From Shinella sumterensis (GTDB taxonomy: Bacteria; Pseudomonadota; Alphaproteobacteria; Rhizobiales; Rhizobiaceae): a stretch of 64,000 nt of DNA. Of the stretch, positions 25,985 to 34,897 are shown in pieces. Within the stretch, counting starts at the first letter, position 1. Every line of letters starts with the position of its first letter. The notes below the pieces were generated by a model. The model made no database searches, had not been told where the DNA came from, and saw only the letters and a list, made by a program, of their open reading frames with translations. Where the stretch lies: positions 744,515-808,514 of the forward strand of contig NZ_MYFN02000001.1 of the NCBI RefSeq assembly GCF_004514425.2, given 5' to 3'. Made by a program: the position numbers and the translations under genes.

Positions 25985-26377
25985 ATGGCACGGCGGGATC
26001 TGAGCAGGAGCCTTGAATGGGCGGTGTGCATTCTCTGCACCATCGCGCTGATGGCTATTGCCTTTGGCCACCGCACGCCGGTCCTGGCCGCCCAGGCCTA
26101 TACCCCCGCCGAAATCGCGCTTTACACGCTTTCGGACGGGACGCTGCCGGACCTATGCCTCACCGGGCATAACGACGGGGGCAAGGACCATGGCCAGGCG
26201 CCGCGCTGCGAGGCATGCCGGATCGCCGGCGATATCCTGGTACCGGAACCCGCCGACATCATCGGCGCCCGCATCGCATTTGCCGCCTCATTCGATCTGC
26301 CCGTTGCGATCGAGGGCGCCTACCGTAAGCTTTTCCCGCCAAACGCAAGCCCACGCGGACCACCCGCCATCGCCTGA
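25985..26377 (+). CDS. Small exported or membrane-anchored protein, DUF2946-like
   Basis: A 130-residue protein with one N-terminal hydrophobic segment (WAVCILCTIALMAIAFG), then a periplasmic-type region with C...CEAC cysteines (LPDLCLTG, RCEACRIAG) and a C-terminus ending NASPRGPPAIA. DUF2946 proteins typically show this CxxC and terminal RGPP pattern and sit beside metal uptake genes. GAGGGG precedes the ATG. It lies 217 bp before a PepSY membrane protein. A metal-related role is plausible but not shown. Confidence 0.65.
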   Translation: MARRDLSRSLEWAVCILCTIALMAIAFGHRTPVLAAQAYTPAEIALYTLSDGTLPDLCLTGHNDGGKDHGQAPRCEACRIAGDILVPEPADIIGARIAFAASFDLPVAIEGAYRKLFPPNASPRGPPAIA

Positions 26378-26594
26378 TCGCGGGACGGAAGCCACGCTAT
26401 AGGCGACCGGCCCGTTCAGCTTCGCCGCTTCTTCAAGCAGAAGCGAACGATCGGGCTGTTCGATGGCATCGAAGGAATCGCGTCAAGCAAGGGTAAGCGT
26501 CCTTGTTCCTCCAGCGATCCCGCTGGATTGCCCCCGAACGGCCTCTCAAAAGCAAATTTCTCTGTCGATACGAGAATTTCGAGAGGTTCTCTCC

Positions 26595-28007
26595 ATGTCC
26601 ACCGTAACGGGGCTATCATCGCCTCCGAATGAAACCGCCGGCCTTTCGCGCCGGTTCTATCTCACCGCCTGGCGCTGGCATTTTTATGCCGGTCTCTATG
26701 TCGCGCCGTTCCTCATCATGCTTGCGGTCACCGGGCTCATCATGCTGTGGGCCGGCGTCCTGGTCGGCCGCGACGGTGAGAACGCGTTCAGGGTCACGCC
26801 GGGCCAATCGGTCGCCGCCGTGTCGAAGCAGGCGAGTGCGGCCTTCATCGCCGTGCCCGGGCAAGTGGTTCAATATATCGCGCCGCGCACCGCCGATGGG
26901 GTCTCGGTCTTCCGTATCGATCACGACGGCGCTGCCTCGATGGTCGCCGTCAATCCTTACACGGCGGATGTTGTCGGTCAGTGGAGCCGGCGCGATGCCC
27001 TATATGATCTCGCCAACGACATCCACGGCACGCTGCTCCTCGGCACCGTCGGCGACAGGCTGATCGAGATCGCGGCGGGCTTCGGTATCGTGCTTGTCAT
27101 CACGGGCCTCTATCTCTGGTGGCCGCGCGACGGAAAGGGATTGCGCGCGGCGCTCGTGCCCGATCTGTCGGCGAAGGGGCGGCAGTTATGGAAGTCGCTG
27201 CATCTCAGCATCGGCTTCTATGTGTCTCTCATTCTTGTGCTTTTCCTGCTTTCCGGCCTCACCTGGGCGGGCGTGTGGGGCGAGCGCATGACGCAGGCCT
27301 GGAGCACCTTTCCGGCACAGAAGTGGGATAATGTTCCGCTGTCGGACATCACCCATGCCAGCATGAACCATGGCGGCATCAAGCAGGTGCCGTGGACGCT
27401 GGAGCAGACGCCGATGCCCGCCTCGGGCTCGGATGCCGGCATTGCGGGAACGCCGCAAGGCGAGCCTGTGACGATCGATGCGGTCGTAGCGCTCGCCCGC
27501 AAGCTCGGCTTCGACCAGCGCTTCCAGCTCGCTTTCCCGAATGGTGAAACGGGCGTCTGGACCATTGCCCGCGATACGATGAGCAATGACAGCGCCGACC
27601 CGCTATCCGATCGCACGGTCCATGTCGATCAATATACCGGCAAGGTTCTCGCCGATGTCGGCTTTGCGGATTACGGCCTGCCCGGCAAGGCGATGGCCGT
27701 CGGCGTCGCGTTTCACGAGGGCGACATGGGCCTGTGGAACCTCGTGCTCAACACGCTTTTCTGCCTGTCGATCGTGTTCCTGTCGGCGAGCGGTGTCGTG
27801 ATGTGGTGGAAGCGTCGTCCCAAGGGTGCCGTCCGCCTCTTCGCGCCGAATATCAGCGAACCGGGCCCGCTCTGGAAGACCGGTGCCGTCGTCATGCTGG
27901 CGGTGTCGCTGCTGTTTCCGCTGACGGGAGCGGTCCTTGTGACGGTACTCTGCCTGGACCTGTTGATCATCCGCAACATACGGCCGTTGAAGAAGGCTTT
28001 GAGCTGA
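26595..28007 (+). CDS. PepSY-domain membrane protein (PiuB-like)
   Basis: A 470-residue inner-membrane protein with about four predicted helices (WHFYAGLYVAPFLIMLAVTG near residues 27-46; others near 155, 205, 380 and 430) separated by large periplasmic PepSY regions. The motifs LTAWRWHFYAGLYVAP and LANDIHGTLLLG with conserved histidines are typical of PepSY-associated proteins implicated in siderophore or heme iron reduction. The ATG at 26595 gives the expected N-terminus; upstream in-frame sequence is unlike the family. A DUF2946-like gene precedes it. Confidence 0.88.
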   Translation: MSTVTGLSSPPNETAGLSRRFYLTAWRWHFYAGLYVAPFLIMLAVTGLIMLWAGVLVGRDGENAFRVTPGQSVAAVSKQASAAFIAVPGQVVQYIAPRTADGVSVFRIDHDGAASMVAVNPYTADVVGQWSRRDALYDLANDIHGTLLLGTVGDRLIEIAAGFGIVLVITGLYLWWPRDGKGLRAALVPDLSAKGRQLWKSLHLSIGFYVSLILVLFLLSGLTWAGVWGERMTQAWSTFPAQKWDNVPLSDITHASMNHGGIKQVPWTLEQTPMPASGSDAGIAGTPQGEPVTIDAVVALARKLGFDQRFQLAFPNGETGVWTIARDTMSNDSADPLSDRTVHVDQYTGKVLADVGFADYGLPGKAMAVGVAFHEGDMGLWNLVLNTLFCLSIVFLSASGVVMWWKRRPKGAVRLFAPNISEPGPLWKTGAVVMLAVSLLFPLTGAVLVTVLCLDLLIIRNIRPLKKALS

Positions 28008-28019
28008 CGGACTGAAAGT

Positions 28020-28058
28020 AAAAAAGGACCGCCGCCCGGCTTCGACCGGGCGGCGGTC
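28020..28058 (-). terminator. Strong intrinsic terminator of the degP-type gene
   Basis: GACCGCCGCCCGG and CCGGGCGGCGGTC form a perfect 13-bp stem with a six-base loop (28027-28058). On the minus strand it is followed by six Ts (28025-28020). It begins 7 bp past the stop of the DegP gene and 20 bp from the convergent PepSY gene, so it may stop both transcripts. Confidence 0.9.
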
Positions 28059-28064
28059 AGGCCA

Positions 28065-29564
28065 TCAGCCTGCGGCGAAGGGCACAGTGACGAAGGTCTG
28101 CTCGTCCTGGCGCTGCACGAGAAGCAGCACGGCCTTGCGGCCCGCCTTGCCGGCGTCGGCGACGGCAGTCTTGGCTTCGCTCGCCGAACCGACCGGCTTC
28201 TGGTTCACCGAGAGGATGACATCGCCGGGCTGGAGGCCTGCGTCAGCGGCCGGCTTGTCCGGATTGACGCCCTCCACGATGGCGCCCTTCTCGTCCTTCG
28301 GCAGGCCGAGGGATTCGCGCATGTCCGCCGTCAGGTCGCCGAGCTGTACGCCGATGGTCGGCACGCGCTGTTCTGCCTTGCCCGATTTGCCGCCCGCGTC
28401 GGCCACGACCTGTCCGCCATCGTCATTGTTACCGATGACGACAGAGAGGTCCTTGGTGGCGCCGTCGCGCCAGACCGTAAGACCCTCCTTTTCGCCGGGC
28501 GTCAGGTCCGCCACCATGCGGGAGAGCTCGCGCGGGGAGGCGACGGGCTTGCCGCCAAGCGCGGTGATGACGTCGCCGGAATGTATGCCGGCCGCCGCCG
28601 CAGGCGTACCGTCATCGACCCGGGCCACCAGCGCGCCGGCCGGCTTGGAAAGCCCGATGGCGTCCGCAATGTCCGATGTCACGGGCTGGATCTGCACGCC
28701 GATGAAGCCGTGCTCGATGGAGCCGTCCTTCATCAGCTTGGCGACGACGGTCTGCGCCTGGTCGGACGGAATGGCGAAGCCGACGCCCACGCTGCCGCCG
28801 TTCGGTGAGTAGATCGCGGTGTTGATGCCGACCACCTTGCCATCGAGCCCGACCAGAGGACCGCCGGAATTGCCATGGTTGATCGGCGCATCGATCTGGA
28901 TGAAGTCGTCGTAGGGCCCGCTGTGGAGATCGCGGCCGCGTGCCGAGACGATACCCGCCGTGACCGTCGTGCCGATGCCGAACGGATTGCCGATGGCAAG
29001 GATGGGGTCGCCCGCCCGCAGTTTATCGGACTGGCCCCAGCCGATCGTCGCCAGCGGCTTGTCGCTTTCGATTTTCAACACGGCGAGGTCCGATTTCGGA
29101 TCGGCGCCGATCAGCCTGGCGGGAAGCTCCGTCCCGTCGTCCAGCGTCACCTTTATCGTGCTCGCCTTGTCGATGACGTGGTTGTTGGTGACGATATAGC
29201 CGTCACTCGTCAGCACGAAACCGGAGCCGAGGGCCTGGGCCTTTTCGCTGCGCGGTTGCGGCATCTGGCGTTCGCCGAAGAAATCGCGGAACTGCTGGTC
29301 GAACGGGGAGTCCCCGCCGAACGGCATGGCGCCGTCGGCCGAAGCGTTCTCGGCCTTCAGGACCGTCGTGATGGTGACGACAGCCGGCTTGTCGGTCGAA
29401 ACGATGGAGGCGAACGATCCATCCGCAAGGGGGGAATTGATGCTTGCAGGTGCTGCCGCCTGCGCGTTTCGAGCACCGACAAGGCCGGAGGTCGCGATCG
29501 GCGCCGACAGCAATGCGACACCGAGAAGCGCTGCGGCGCGATGTCTTTGAAGTATCCTGATCAT
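28065..29564 (-). CDS. degP: Do-family periplasmic serine protease (DegP/HtrA)
   Basis: A 499-residue protease. The ATG at 29564 follows AAAGGA and gives a signal peptide (MIRILQRHRAAALLGVALLS, cleavage near AQA-AAP). The catalytic triad is H129 (TNNHVID), D159 (PKSDLAVLKIE) and S233 (HGNSGGPLVG). Two PDZ domains follow, about residues 260-355 and 400-490. DegP degrades or refolds misfolded envelope proteins. A long Q-linker (about 80-110) separates the signal from the protease domain. It is monocistronic with a strong terminator. Confidence 0.95.
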   Translation of the reverse strand: MIRILQRHRAAALLGVALLSAPIATSGLVGARNAQAAAPASINSPLADGSFASIVSTDKPAVVTITTVLKAENASADGAMPFGGDSPFDQQFRDFFGERQMPQPRSEKAQALGSGFVLTSDGYIVTNNHVIDKASTIKVTLDDGTELPARLIGADPKSDLAVLKIESDKPLATIGWGQSDKLRAGDPILAIGNPFGIGTTVTAGIVSARGRDLHSGPYDDFIQIDAPINHGNSGGPLVGLDGKVVGINTAIYSPNGGSVGVGFAIPSDQAQTVVAKLMKDGSIEHGFIGVQIQPVTSDIADAIGLSKPAGALVARVDDGTPAAAAGIHSGDVITALGGKPVASPRELSRMVADLTPGEKEGLTVWRDGATKDLSVVIGNNDDGGQVVADAGGKSGKAEQRVPTIGVQLGDLTADMRESLGLPKDEKGAIVEGVNPDKPAADAGLQPGDVILSVNQKPVGSASEAKTAVADAGKAGRKAVLLLVQRQDEQTFVTVPFAAG

Positions 29565-29784
29565 GGTCGTTTCCTTTGTTCTGCTCGGTGTTGCGCTGCC
29601 CATTGTCTGGACGAGCAGCGGCACTCCGGCCGTGCTGCTTGCCGGCCGGTCTTGTTGTTGCTTCGAGGTGAGGGGGCGGCGCGGAAGGCACCAGGGTGAG
29701 GCCTTGACGCGACGCCGGCCGCCGCCAAGGGCGGAGGCGGCGCTATTTCTCAGCGGATCGAAGGTGACCCGCCGACCGGAGGTC

Positions 29785-30240
29785 TCAGCTCAAACGGACG
29801 ATATCCCGGTCGAGCTTGCGGACGGCGGCTTCCAGACGCTGGTAGTTCGCCTTCCGAAGCGAGCCATGATTGGCGTCGGCGACTGCGATCGCCCGCTGGC
29901 GAATGCCGCGAGCCTCGGCCTGGAGACGCCCTGCGGCGCCAGCCGAAAGCTTGTGCATGGCTTCTTCCCTGCGGATGCTCTTTTCCGCCGAGCGGACACC
30001 GGCAAGAACCTGGTGCAGGCGCGGCTTGTAGGTCATGGCGGGCGTCATGCGCACGGGGGCGGGCTGTACCGGCATCATGAAATTGTCAGCGGAGTCGTGA
30101 TCCCCGTAATCGCGATCATAGCGGTAGTGGTCTTGCAAAGCCGGATTTGGATTTGCTGGCCGGCTGGCAGCAAAGGCGCCGCCGGCGGCGAGCGAAAGAA
30201 CAGTGGCGGCAAGAGCGATGGTCTTGAATGTCGAGCGCAT
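29785..30240 (-). CDS. Small secreted hypothetical protein
   Basis: A 151-residue protein. The ATG at 30240 gives a signal peptide (MRSTFKTIALAATVLSLAAG, cleavage near AFA-ASR). The mature part has a Pro/Tyr/Asp-rich stretch (DHYRYDRDYGDHD) and then a basic helical region with many Ala, Arg and Lys (RSAEKSIRREEAMHKL, DRDIVRLS). It has no cysteines. I do not recognise a family. It lies upstream of degP on the same strand, with a 220-bp gap, so a shared stress response is possible but unproven. Confidence 0.65.
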   Translation of the reverse strand: MRSTFKTIALAATVLSLAAGGAFAASRPANPNPALQDHYRYDRDYGDHDSADNFMMPVQPAPVRMTPAMTYKPRLHQVLAGVRSAEKSIRREEAMHKLSAGAAGRLQAEARGIRQRAIAVADANHGSLRKANYQRLEAAVRKLDRDIVRLS

Positions 30241-30556
30241 GGTGCGTGTCCTCGAAAAGGGGAGAACTCTCCCCGGCAGGCTGTCCGGTGCCGTCGCGTC
30301 GCGGTTTCCAACCGCCGGCGGCATCCAGCCTGGCATCATTTATAGGTCCACCCGGCTCGCGGGGTCATGTTACAATTAAATAAAGTTTCGAAGGGCGGAT
30401 TTGCCAAAATATTGCCGATTTCGCGGAGCGTTGCGTCGGCCTTGGCGAAAAATGTCTTTTGGATTCAATGGACTGGCCCCGCAGCCGTATTCAGGCTCGG
30501 CCGCCGACACATGACATGCCTGTAATGTTTCCCGCGCGCCGAGCGCTCGCGGCGTG
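30241..30556. other. Intergenic region, about 315 bp, no gene seen
   Basis: Contains the promoter side of the small secreted protein (AT-rich near 30365-30385) and the 3' flank of the EamA transporter. Open frames here lack recognisable sequence and ribosome binding sites. Confidence 0.45.
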
Positions 30557-31456
30557 TCATGACATAAGCCGCTTTTTCGCGATAAGGTCGCTACGCCGCT
30601 CCCAATAGACCAGCACAAGGCTTGCCGTCACGATGAAGATCGCGCCGATGAAGACGTTCAGGGCCGGGATTTCCGCCCAGATCGCGTAGCCATAGATGAA
30701 GGCCCAGATGAGCCCGGTATATTCCACCGGCGCAAGTGCCGATGCCGGCGCATAGCGGAACCCCTCGTAAAGCAGGTACTGTCCGATCGTCGCGATAACA
30801 CCGAGCGCCAGCATCAGCGCCCAGCCTTCCGCATCCGGTGTGCGCCAGATCCAGGGAAACGACAGCGCGCAGGCGAGGCCGAACAGCAGGCTGGTCGCAA
30901 ACATCTGCGTCAGCGTGCTTTCGCTGCGGCTGACCAGGCGGATGAGGATCGTGCTCCAGGCCCAGCAGAAGCCGGCGACGAGGCACATGACCGCGGGGAT
31001 GAGGTTGGGGGAGTGCGACGGATTTGCTGCAATCACCACGCCGGCGAAACCGACCACGCAGGCTATCCACCGGCCCGCCCCGACAGCTTCCTTCAGGACG
31101 AGGATGGACAGAAAGACGGTAATGATCGGCGCGGAGAAATAGAGCGTCGTCAGTTCCGCCAGCCCGAGATAGCGCGCGGCATTATAATAGAGCAGCCATG
31201 CGATCAGCATCAGCGCGGCGCGCAGCACGACGGTTCCACGATAGGGGCTCTTCAAGATCGAAGGATGACGGTAGAAGCGTATCAGCACACCGGAGACCAG
31301 CACGATCACGACGCTGCGGATGAAGAGGATCTGCGGCACTTCGTAGGTCGCAACCAGCCACTTCACCAGCGCGTCCTGCAGCGCAAAGCAGGCATAGCCG
31401 GCCGAGGCGAGTGCGATTCCGGCAAGCGGCCGCGAGTCAATCAGCCCCACGCTCAT
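30557..31456 (-). CDS. EamA/DMT-family transporter
   Basis: A 299-residue membrane protein with ten predicted helices in two EamA repeats (ALASAGYACFALQDALVKWL begins the first; APVEYTGLIWAFIYGYAIWA lies in the last third). The ATG at 31456 has AGGA upstream; longer frames start in sequence unlike the family. The type is close to S-adenosylmethionine or riboflavin-like DMT carriers in general shape, but substrate cannot be assigned. No regulator is adjacent. Confidence 0.87.
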   Translation of the reverse strand: MSVGLIDSRPLAGIALASAGYACFALQDALVKWLVATYEVPQILFIRSVVIVLVSGVLIRFYRHPSILKSPYRGTVVLRAALMLIAWLLYYNAARYLGLAELTTLYFSAPIITVFLSILVLKEAVGAGRWIACVVGFAGVVIAANPSHSPNLIPAVMCLVAGFCWAWSTILIRLVSRSESTLTQMFATSLLFGLACALSFPWIWRTPDAEGWALMLALGVIATIGQYLLYEGFRYAPASALAPVEYTGLIWAFIYGYAIWAEIPALNVFIGAIFIVTASLVLVYWERRSDLIAKKRLMS

Positions 31457-31832
31457 GACGATATCCTGCCCGCGGTGGCGGGAATCGGTGTCGTGTCGGC
31501 GAAAATCGGGGGCGTGCGCATTCGGACGATCCAGGAAGGCTTCTGCGATACATGGCCGTAACGGCTGCATCCAGACGAAGAGACCCGCCTGTTTGATCGT
31601 TTTCCGGCGTTTTGCCAAGGGGAAAGCTGGGTTGCGCTAGCCGAACGTACGGAATTTGACCGAAATCCCACAGGTTCTGGCGTTGCGGTGTATAGTGTAG
31701 ATAAGCGATTGCCGGCAAAATGAGAGAAAACGACTATTTGCTTGCTTCAAAGCAAATGAGGGTATTGCGGCTGCGGCCATGCACCTGTAGGTTTGCGCCC
31801 CATCGTCCATCGCTGAATTCTGGAGATAAATC
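31457..31832. other. Intergenic region with the cold-shock gene leader
   Basis: About 375 bp between the EamA start and the cold-shock gene. A TATAGT hexamer near 31691 may be a -10 element. The region from about 31700 to the ATG would be a leader of over 100 nt and holds a perfect hairpin (31736-31757). Long leaders are usual for cspA genes. Confidence 0.5.
31736..31757 (+). promoter_or_regulatory. Hairpin in the cold-shock gene leader
   Basis: ATTTGCTT-GCTTCA-AAGCAAAT is a perfect 8-bp stem with a six-base loop, 75 bp before the cold-shock start codon. In cspA-type genes leader structure tunes stability and translation at low temperature; that function here is inference. Confidence 0.4.
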
Positions 31833-32033
31833 ATGGCGAACGGCACAGTCAAATTCTTTAACACCGACAAAGGGTTTGGCTTCATCACACCCGAAAACGG
31901 CGGAACCGACGTTTTCGTCCATATCTCCGCAGTTCAGGGCGGCACATTGAGCGACGGACAGCGCGTCAGCTACGACATGGGACAGGACCGCAAGACCGGT
32001 AAGTCCAAGGCTGAGAACGTTCGCGTTATCTAA
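31833..32033 (+). CDS. cspA: Cold-shock protein, CspA family
   Basis: A 66-residue single cold-shock domain. The RNA-binding motifs [12 protein letters not shown] (RNP1) and DVFVHISAV (RNP2) are intact. It binds single-stranded nucleic acid and acts as an RNA chaperone. The ATG is preceded by GGAG. It is monocistronic, with a long leader and a hairpin terminator directly after the stop. Confidence 0.96.
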   Translation: MANGTVKFFNTDKGFGFITPENGGTDVFVHISAVQGGTLSDGQRVSYDMGQDRKTGKSKAENVRVI

Positions 32034-32041
32034 TTGATTTT

Positions 32042-32070
32042 ACGGACGCCGGAGTTCATCCGGCGTCCGT
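32042..32070 (+). terminator. Hairpin terminator after the cold-shock gene
   Basis: ACGGACGCCGGA-GTTCA-TCCGGCGTCCGT is a perfect 12-bp stem starting 8 bp after the stop. The T-tract after it is poor (ATCCCG), but stem strength and position support a terminator. Confidence 0.75.
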
Positions 32071-32219
32071 ATCCCGATCTCGGTCGATCTGAGGTCCCAG
32101 ACTGCTATGGCCTTTCGCGCCTGGACGCAGCATCCTTTTCCCAACACGCATTATAGATAAAGCTCTGCCCGGCCGTTTGAAACGAACGGTGTGTTTTGCT
32201 GCGCCGTCCCGTCGGCAAG

Positions 32220-32247
32220 AAAAAAGCGCAGCCTATGCAGCTGCGCC
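32220..32247 (-). terminator. Intrinsic terminator for the minus-strand membrane protein gene
   Basis: On the minus strand GCGCAGC and GCTGCGC form a 7-bp stem with a seven-base loop, followed by a seven-T run (32226-32220). It lies 67 bp beyond the stop of the gene ending at 32314. Confidence 0.8.
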
Positions 32248-32313
32248 TTGTTTATCGATGACACCGACCGTGCTTAAACGATTAACGCGTCGGCGTGGGG
32301 TGAATGCCTGCCT

Positions 32314-33414
32314 TCATTTCCAGCTGATGTGGTCGGGGGCCGTGCAGCCGAACGGTGCGTTGCCGTCGCCGAAGCGGCTCTTCAGCTGGTCGCAACCCCA
32401 CCTGTTGAGCGCCTCGGGCATCATGTTGTTGATGTCCATTCCAGGTGAATTGTACTGTGACGGCGCGCTGGTCACATACCAGAGCCAATAGCCGAAAATG
32501 CCGCCGACAAGCAGCAGAAGGACGAGCGCGAAACCGCCCGCCCTGCGTGCCAGCGACATGCCCTGCTTTTCCGGCACGACGTGGCTGGTGGCGGACGCGT
32601 GGTCGGTCGACTGCGCCAGTTCGTGAAGCGGCGCGAGTGCGGCCGCGCGTTCCTGCTCCGTCATCTCGATCCGCTCCAGGCGGTCATCCAGCAGGACGGG
32701 GAGCGAGGTGTTGCCGTGCCAGACGGCAAGCGCGACCAGGTTGCTGCCGGCATCGCCGACGATGATCGGCTCCTGCCCGCGTTCGAAGCGGGTGAAGGCG
32801 ACCCGTTTGGTTTTCCGCTCGCTGACGCGGTCGGCATAGGTGACGTTGAGGCGATTGCGCTTCGTATCCATGCCGGTGATCTCAACCGGGACCACCGTGA
32901 GCGGCGCCGGCTTGCTGAGCTGGCCGCTGACGCGCCAGAAACGCAGCAGCATGAAGATCATCACAAGACCGCCGCCGCCGAGCAGCACGGTGAAGACCGA
33001 CAGCGTGATGATCCGGTTCCAGAGCATGTCCAGACCGAGCGTGATCGTCGCGAGTTCGGGGTGATCGCCCGAAACGACAAGGCCCGTTTCATAATCCCCG
33101 CTATGGATGTCGACGAACATGATCTCGACATCCTTGTCGTAGCGCTGGCCGCCCTGTTCGTAGGAAAGATCGACCTCGCAAGTCGTGAAGACAGCTTTCC
33201 GCGTCTTGCAGCTGCCGTCGATCATGCCGTCGACGAAAACCGGATTCTGGCTGATCGTGTAGTCGCGCAGAATGCCCGGCGCCTCCGACATCATCATGAA
33301 GACGGCGATCGCCAGCAGGATGGGGATGGAGAAGTAATAGACAAACGGGGTGGAGATCGTCCCACGCTTGATGGCAAGGGGGCGGGCGGGAAGCTTTATT
33401 GTCGGAAACGTCAT
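32314..33414 (-). CDS. Hypothetical inner-membrane protein
   Basis: A 366-residue protein with three predicted helices (YYFSIPILLAIAVFMMM near residue 30; SVFTVLLGGGGLVMIFMLL near 140; GGFALVLLLLVGGIFGYWL near 300). Between the first two is a soluble region with two cysteines (DGSCKTRKAVFTTCEVDL), and between the second and third a cytosolic-type domain of about 130 residues. The layout recalls DUF3592-like proteins, but I am not sure of the family. It is 172 bp downstream of the heme exporter adaptor and may not belong to that operon. Confidence 0.75.
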   Translation of the reverse strand: MTFPTIKLPARPLAIKRGTISTPFVYYFSIPILLAIAVFMMMSEAPGILRDYTISQNPVFVDGMIDGSCKTRKAVFTTCEVDLSYEQGGQRYDKDVEIMFVDIHSGDYETGLVVSGDHPELATITLGLDMLWNRIITLSVFTVLLGGGGLVMIFMLLRFWRVSGQLSKPAPLTVVPVEITGMDTKRNRLNVTYADRVSERKTKRVAFTRFERGQEPIIVGDAGSNLVALAVWHGNTSLPVLLDDRLERIEMTEQERAAALAPLHELAQSTDHASATSHVVPEKQGMSLARRAGGFALVLLLLVGGIFGYWLWYVTSAPSQYNSPGMDINNMMPEALNRWGCDQLKSRFGDGNAPFGCTAPDHISWK

Positions 33415-33586
33415 GATATGCCTGAAGTGGTTCTGTTATTGTCTGCCATGGGGAAGACGGCGCAGGATCGCCATTCATTCGCTGAAATTTTGCGCTGCGG
33501 CATGCGATGAGCCGGCACACGCCTTCGCCAAAGGCATTTCGCTGTCAACGCGGTGCGTGGTGACAAGCCGAGCCCAATAAGGCCGT

Positions 33587-34897
33587 TCACTCTTCCCGGA
33601 AGGCGCGGTTGAGCTGATCGGCAAGCGGCTTGACGAGATAGGAGAGGGCGGTGCGCTCACCGGTCTGGATCATCGCCTCGGCCGGCATGCCGGGAAGCAG
33701 CGTGAGACCACCGAGCCTCTGCATCTCTTCATGCGGCACAGCGATGCGGACGACATAGAACGAGAGGCCGGTCCTTTCTTCGACCGTGAGGTCGGCGGCG
33801 ATGCGCGAGACGCGACCCGACAGTTCCGGCGTCGTGCGCTGGTTGAACGCCGAGAGCCGGAGGACTGCGCGCTGCCCGGGCTGGATCTGGTCGATGTCGC
33901 GCGGCGCGATGCGGACTTCAAGTGCGAGATCATCCCCCTCGGGGATGACCAGCATGATCGTTTCGGCCGGGTTGACCACGCCGCCGACCGTATGTACCGC
34001 GAGCTGGTGCACGATGCCCGTTTGCGGCGCCAGGATATCGATGCGCTTCAGCTCGTCTTCGGCGGCCACCTTGCGCTCGACAAATTCGCCGATCTGTCCC
34101 TGGATTTCGCGCAGTTCCCGCCCGACTTCCGTCTTCATGTCCTGGTCGATGGAAAGAATCTGGAGCCGCGTCTCGGTGATCTTGCCCTGCGTCTGCGCCT
34201 GGTAGGCGATCTTCTCGCCGCGCTCGCCGTCATAGGTCGCTGCCTGGGTCTTCAGGCTGTTGAGACGCTGGACCGATACGACGCCCTTGTCGTGAAGTGA
34301 TTCCTGCGAGGCGATTTCGGTGCGCAGCACCGTAAGCCCGCCGGCATAGGCCGTTTCCTGCGCCTTCAGCCCTTCGATCTCGTGCTCATATTGGGCGATG
34401 CGTTCTGCGAGCTGGGCCTTGCGCGCGTTGCGTGCTTCGCGCCGGAATTCGAAAAGGCGGGTTTCGCTCCTGACCGCCGAGATGATGTCGGGATCGGTGC
34501 TGTCCATGCTCAGGTCCGGCGGAAAGTCGATGGCCGCCCTGTCGTCGCGCTCGGCTTCAAGGCGTGCGAGGCGGGCGTGAAGCTCGTTCAACCGCTTCGT
34601 GACGATAGCAAGATTGGCCCGGGTCTGCGTGGCATCGAGCCGCAGGACGATCTCGCCGGCCTTCACCGTTTCGCCTTCCTGCACGCGGATTTCCCCGACG
34701 ATGCCGCCTTTGGTGTGCTGTACCTTCTTGGGATAGGAGTCGACGACGAAATGGCCGGACGCCACCACCGCGCCGGCGAGATGCGTCGTCGCCGCCCAGC
34801 CGCCGACGCCGCCGGCAAGCAGGCCCACCAGCGCAAGGCCCGCTGCAAGGTGAAGGCGGATGGAGCGGGTTACGGTTGTCACGTCAGGTGTCGCCAT
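33587..34897 (-). CDS. hasE: Type I secretion membrane fusion protein (HlyD/PrtE family, HasE-like)
   Basis: A 436-residue adaptor: one N-terminal membrane helix (LAAGLALVGLLAGGVGGWAA), a lipoyl-like half (GGIVGEIRVQEGETVKAGEI), a long coiled-coil region (about residues 90-260), the second lipoyl half (ILAPQTGIVHQLAVHTVGG) and a C-terminal beta domain. It bridges the inner-membrane ABC exporter and a TolC-type outer-membrane channel, which is not encoded nearby. The ATG at 34897 overlaps the 3' end of the exporter gene by 14 bp. The has symbol rests on the position after the hemophore and exporter. Confidence 0.9.
   Translation of the reverse strand: MATPDVTTVTRSIRLHLAAGLALVGLLAGGVGGWAATTHLAGAVVASGHFVVDSYPKKVQHTKGGIVGEIRVQEGETVKAGEIVLRLDATQTRANLAIVTKRLNELHARLARLEAERDDRAAIDFPPDLSMDSTDPDIISAVRSETRLFEFRREARNARKAQLAERIAQYEHEIEGLKAQETAYAGGLTVLRTEIASQESLHDKGVVSVQRLNSLKTQAATYDGERGEKIAYQAQTQGKITETRLQILSIDQDMKTEVGRELREIQGQIGEFVERKVAAEDELKRIDILAPQTGIVHQLAVHTVGGVVNPAETIMLVIPEGDDLALEVRIAPRDIDQIQPGQRAVLRLSAFNQRTTPELSGRVSRIAADLTVEERTGLSFYVVRIAVPHEEMQRLGGLTLLPGMPAEAMIQTGERTALSYLVKPLADQLNRAFREE

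Noticed and set aside
29718..29741. GC-rich imperfect hairpin between the degP start and the small secreted protein
   Set aside because: The stem has an internal mismatch and no T-tract on the relevant strand; support for a terminator is too weak.
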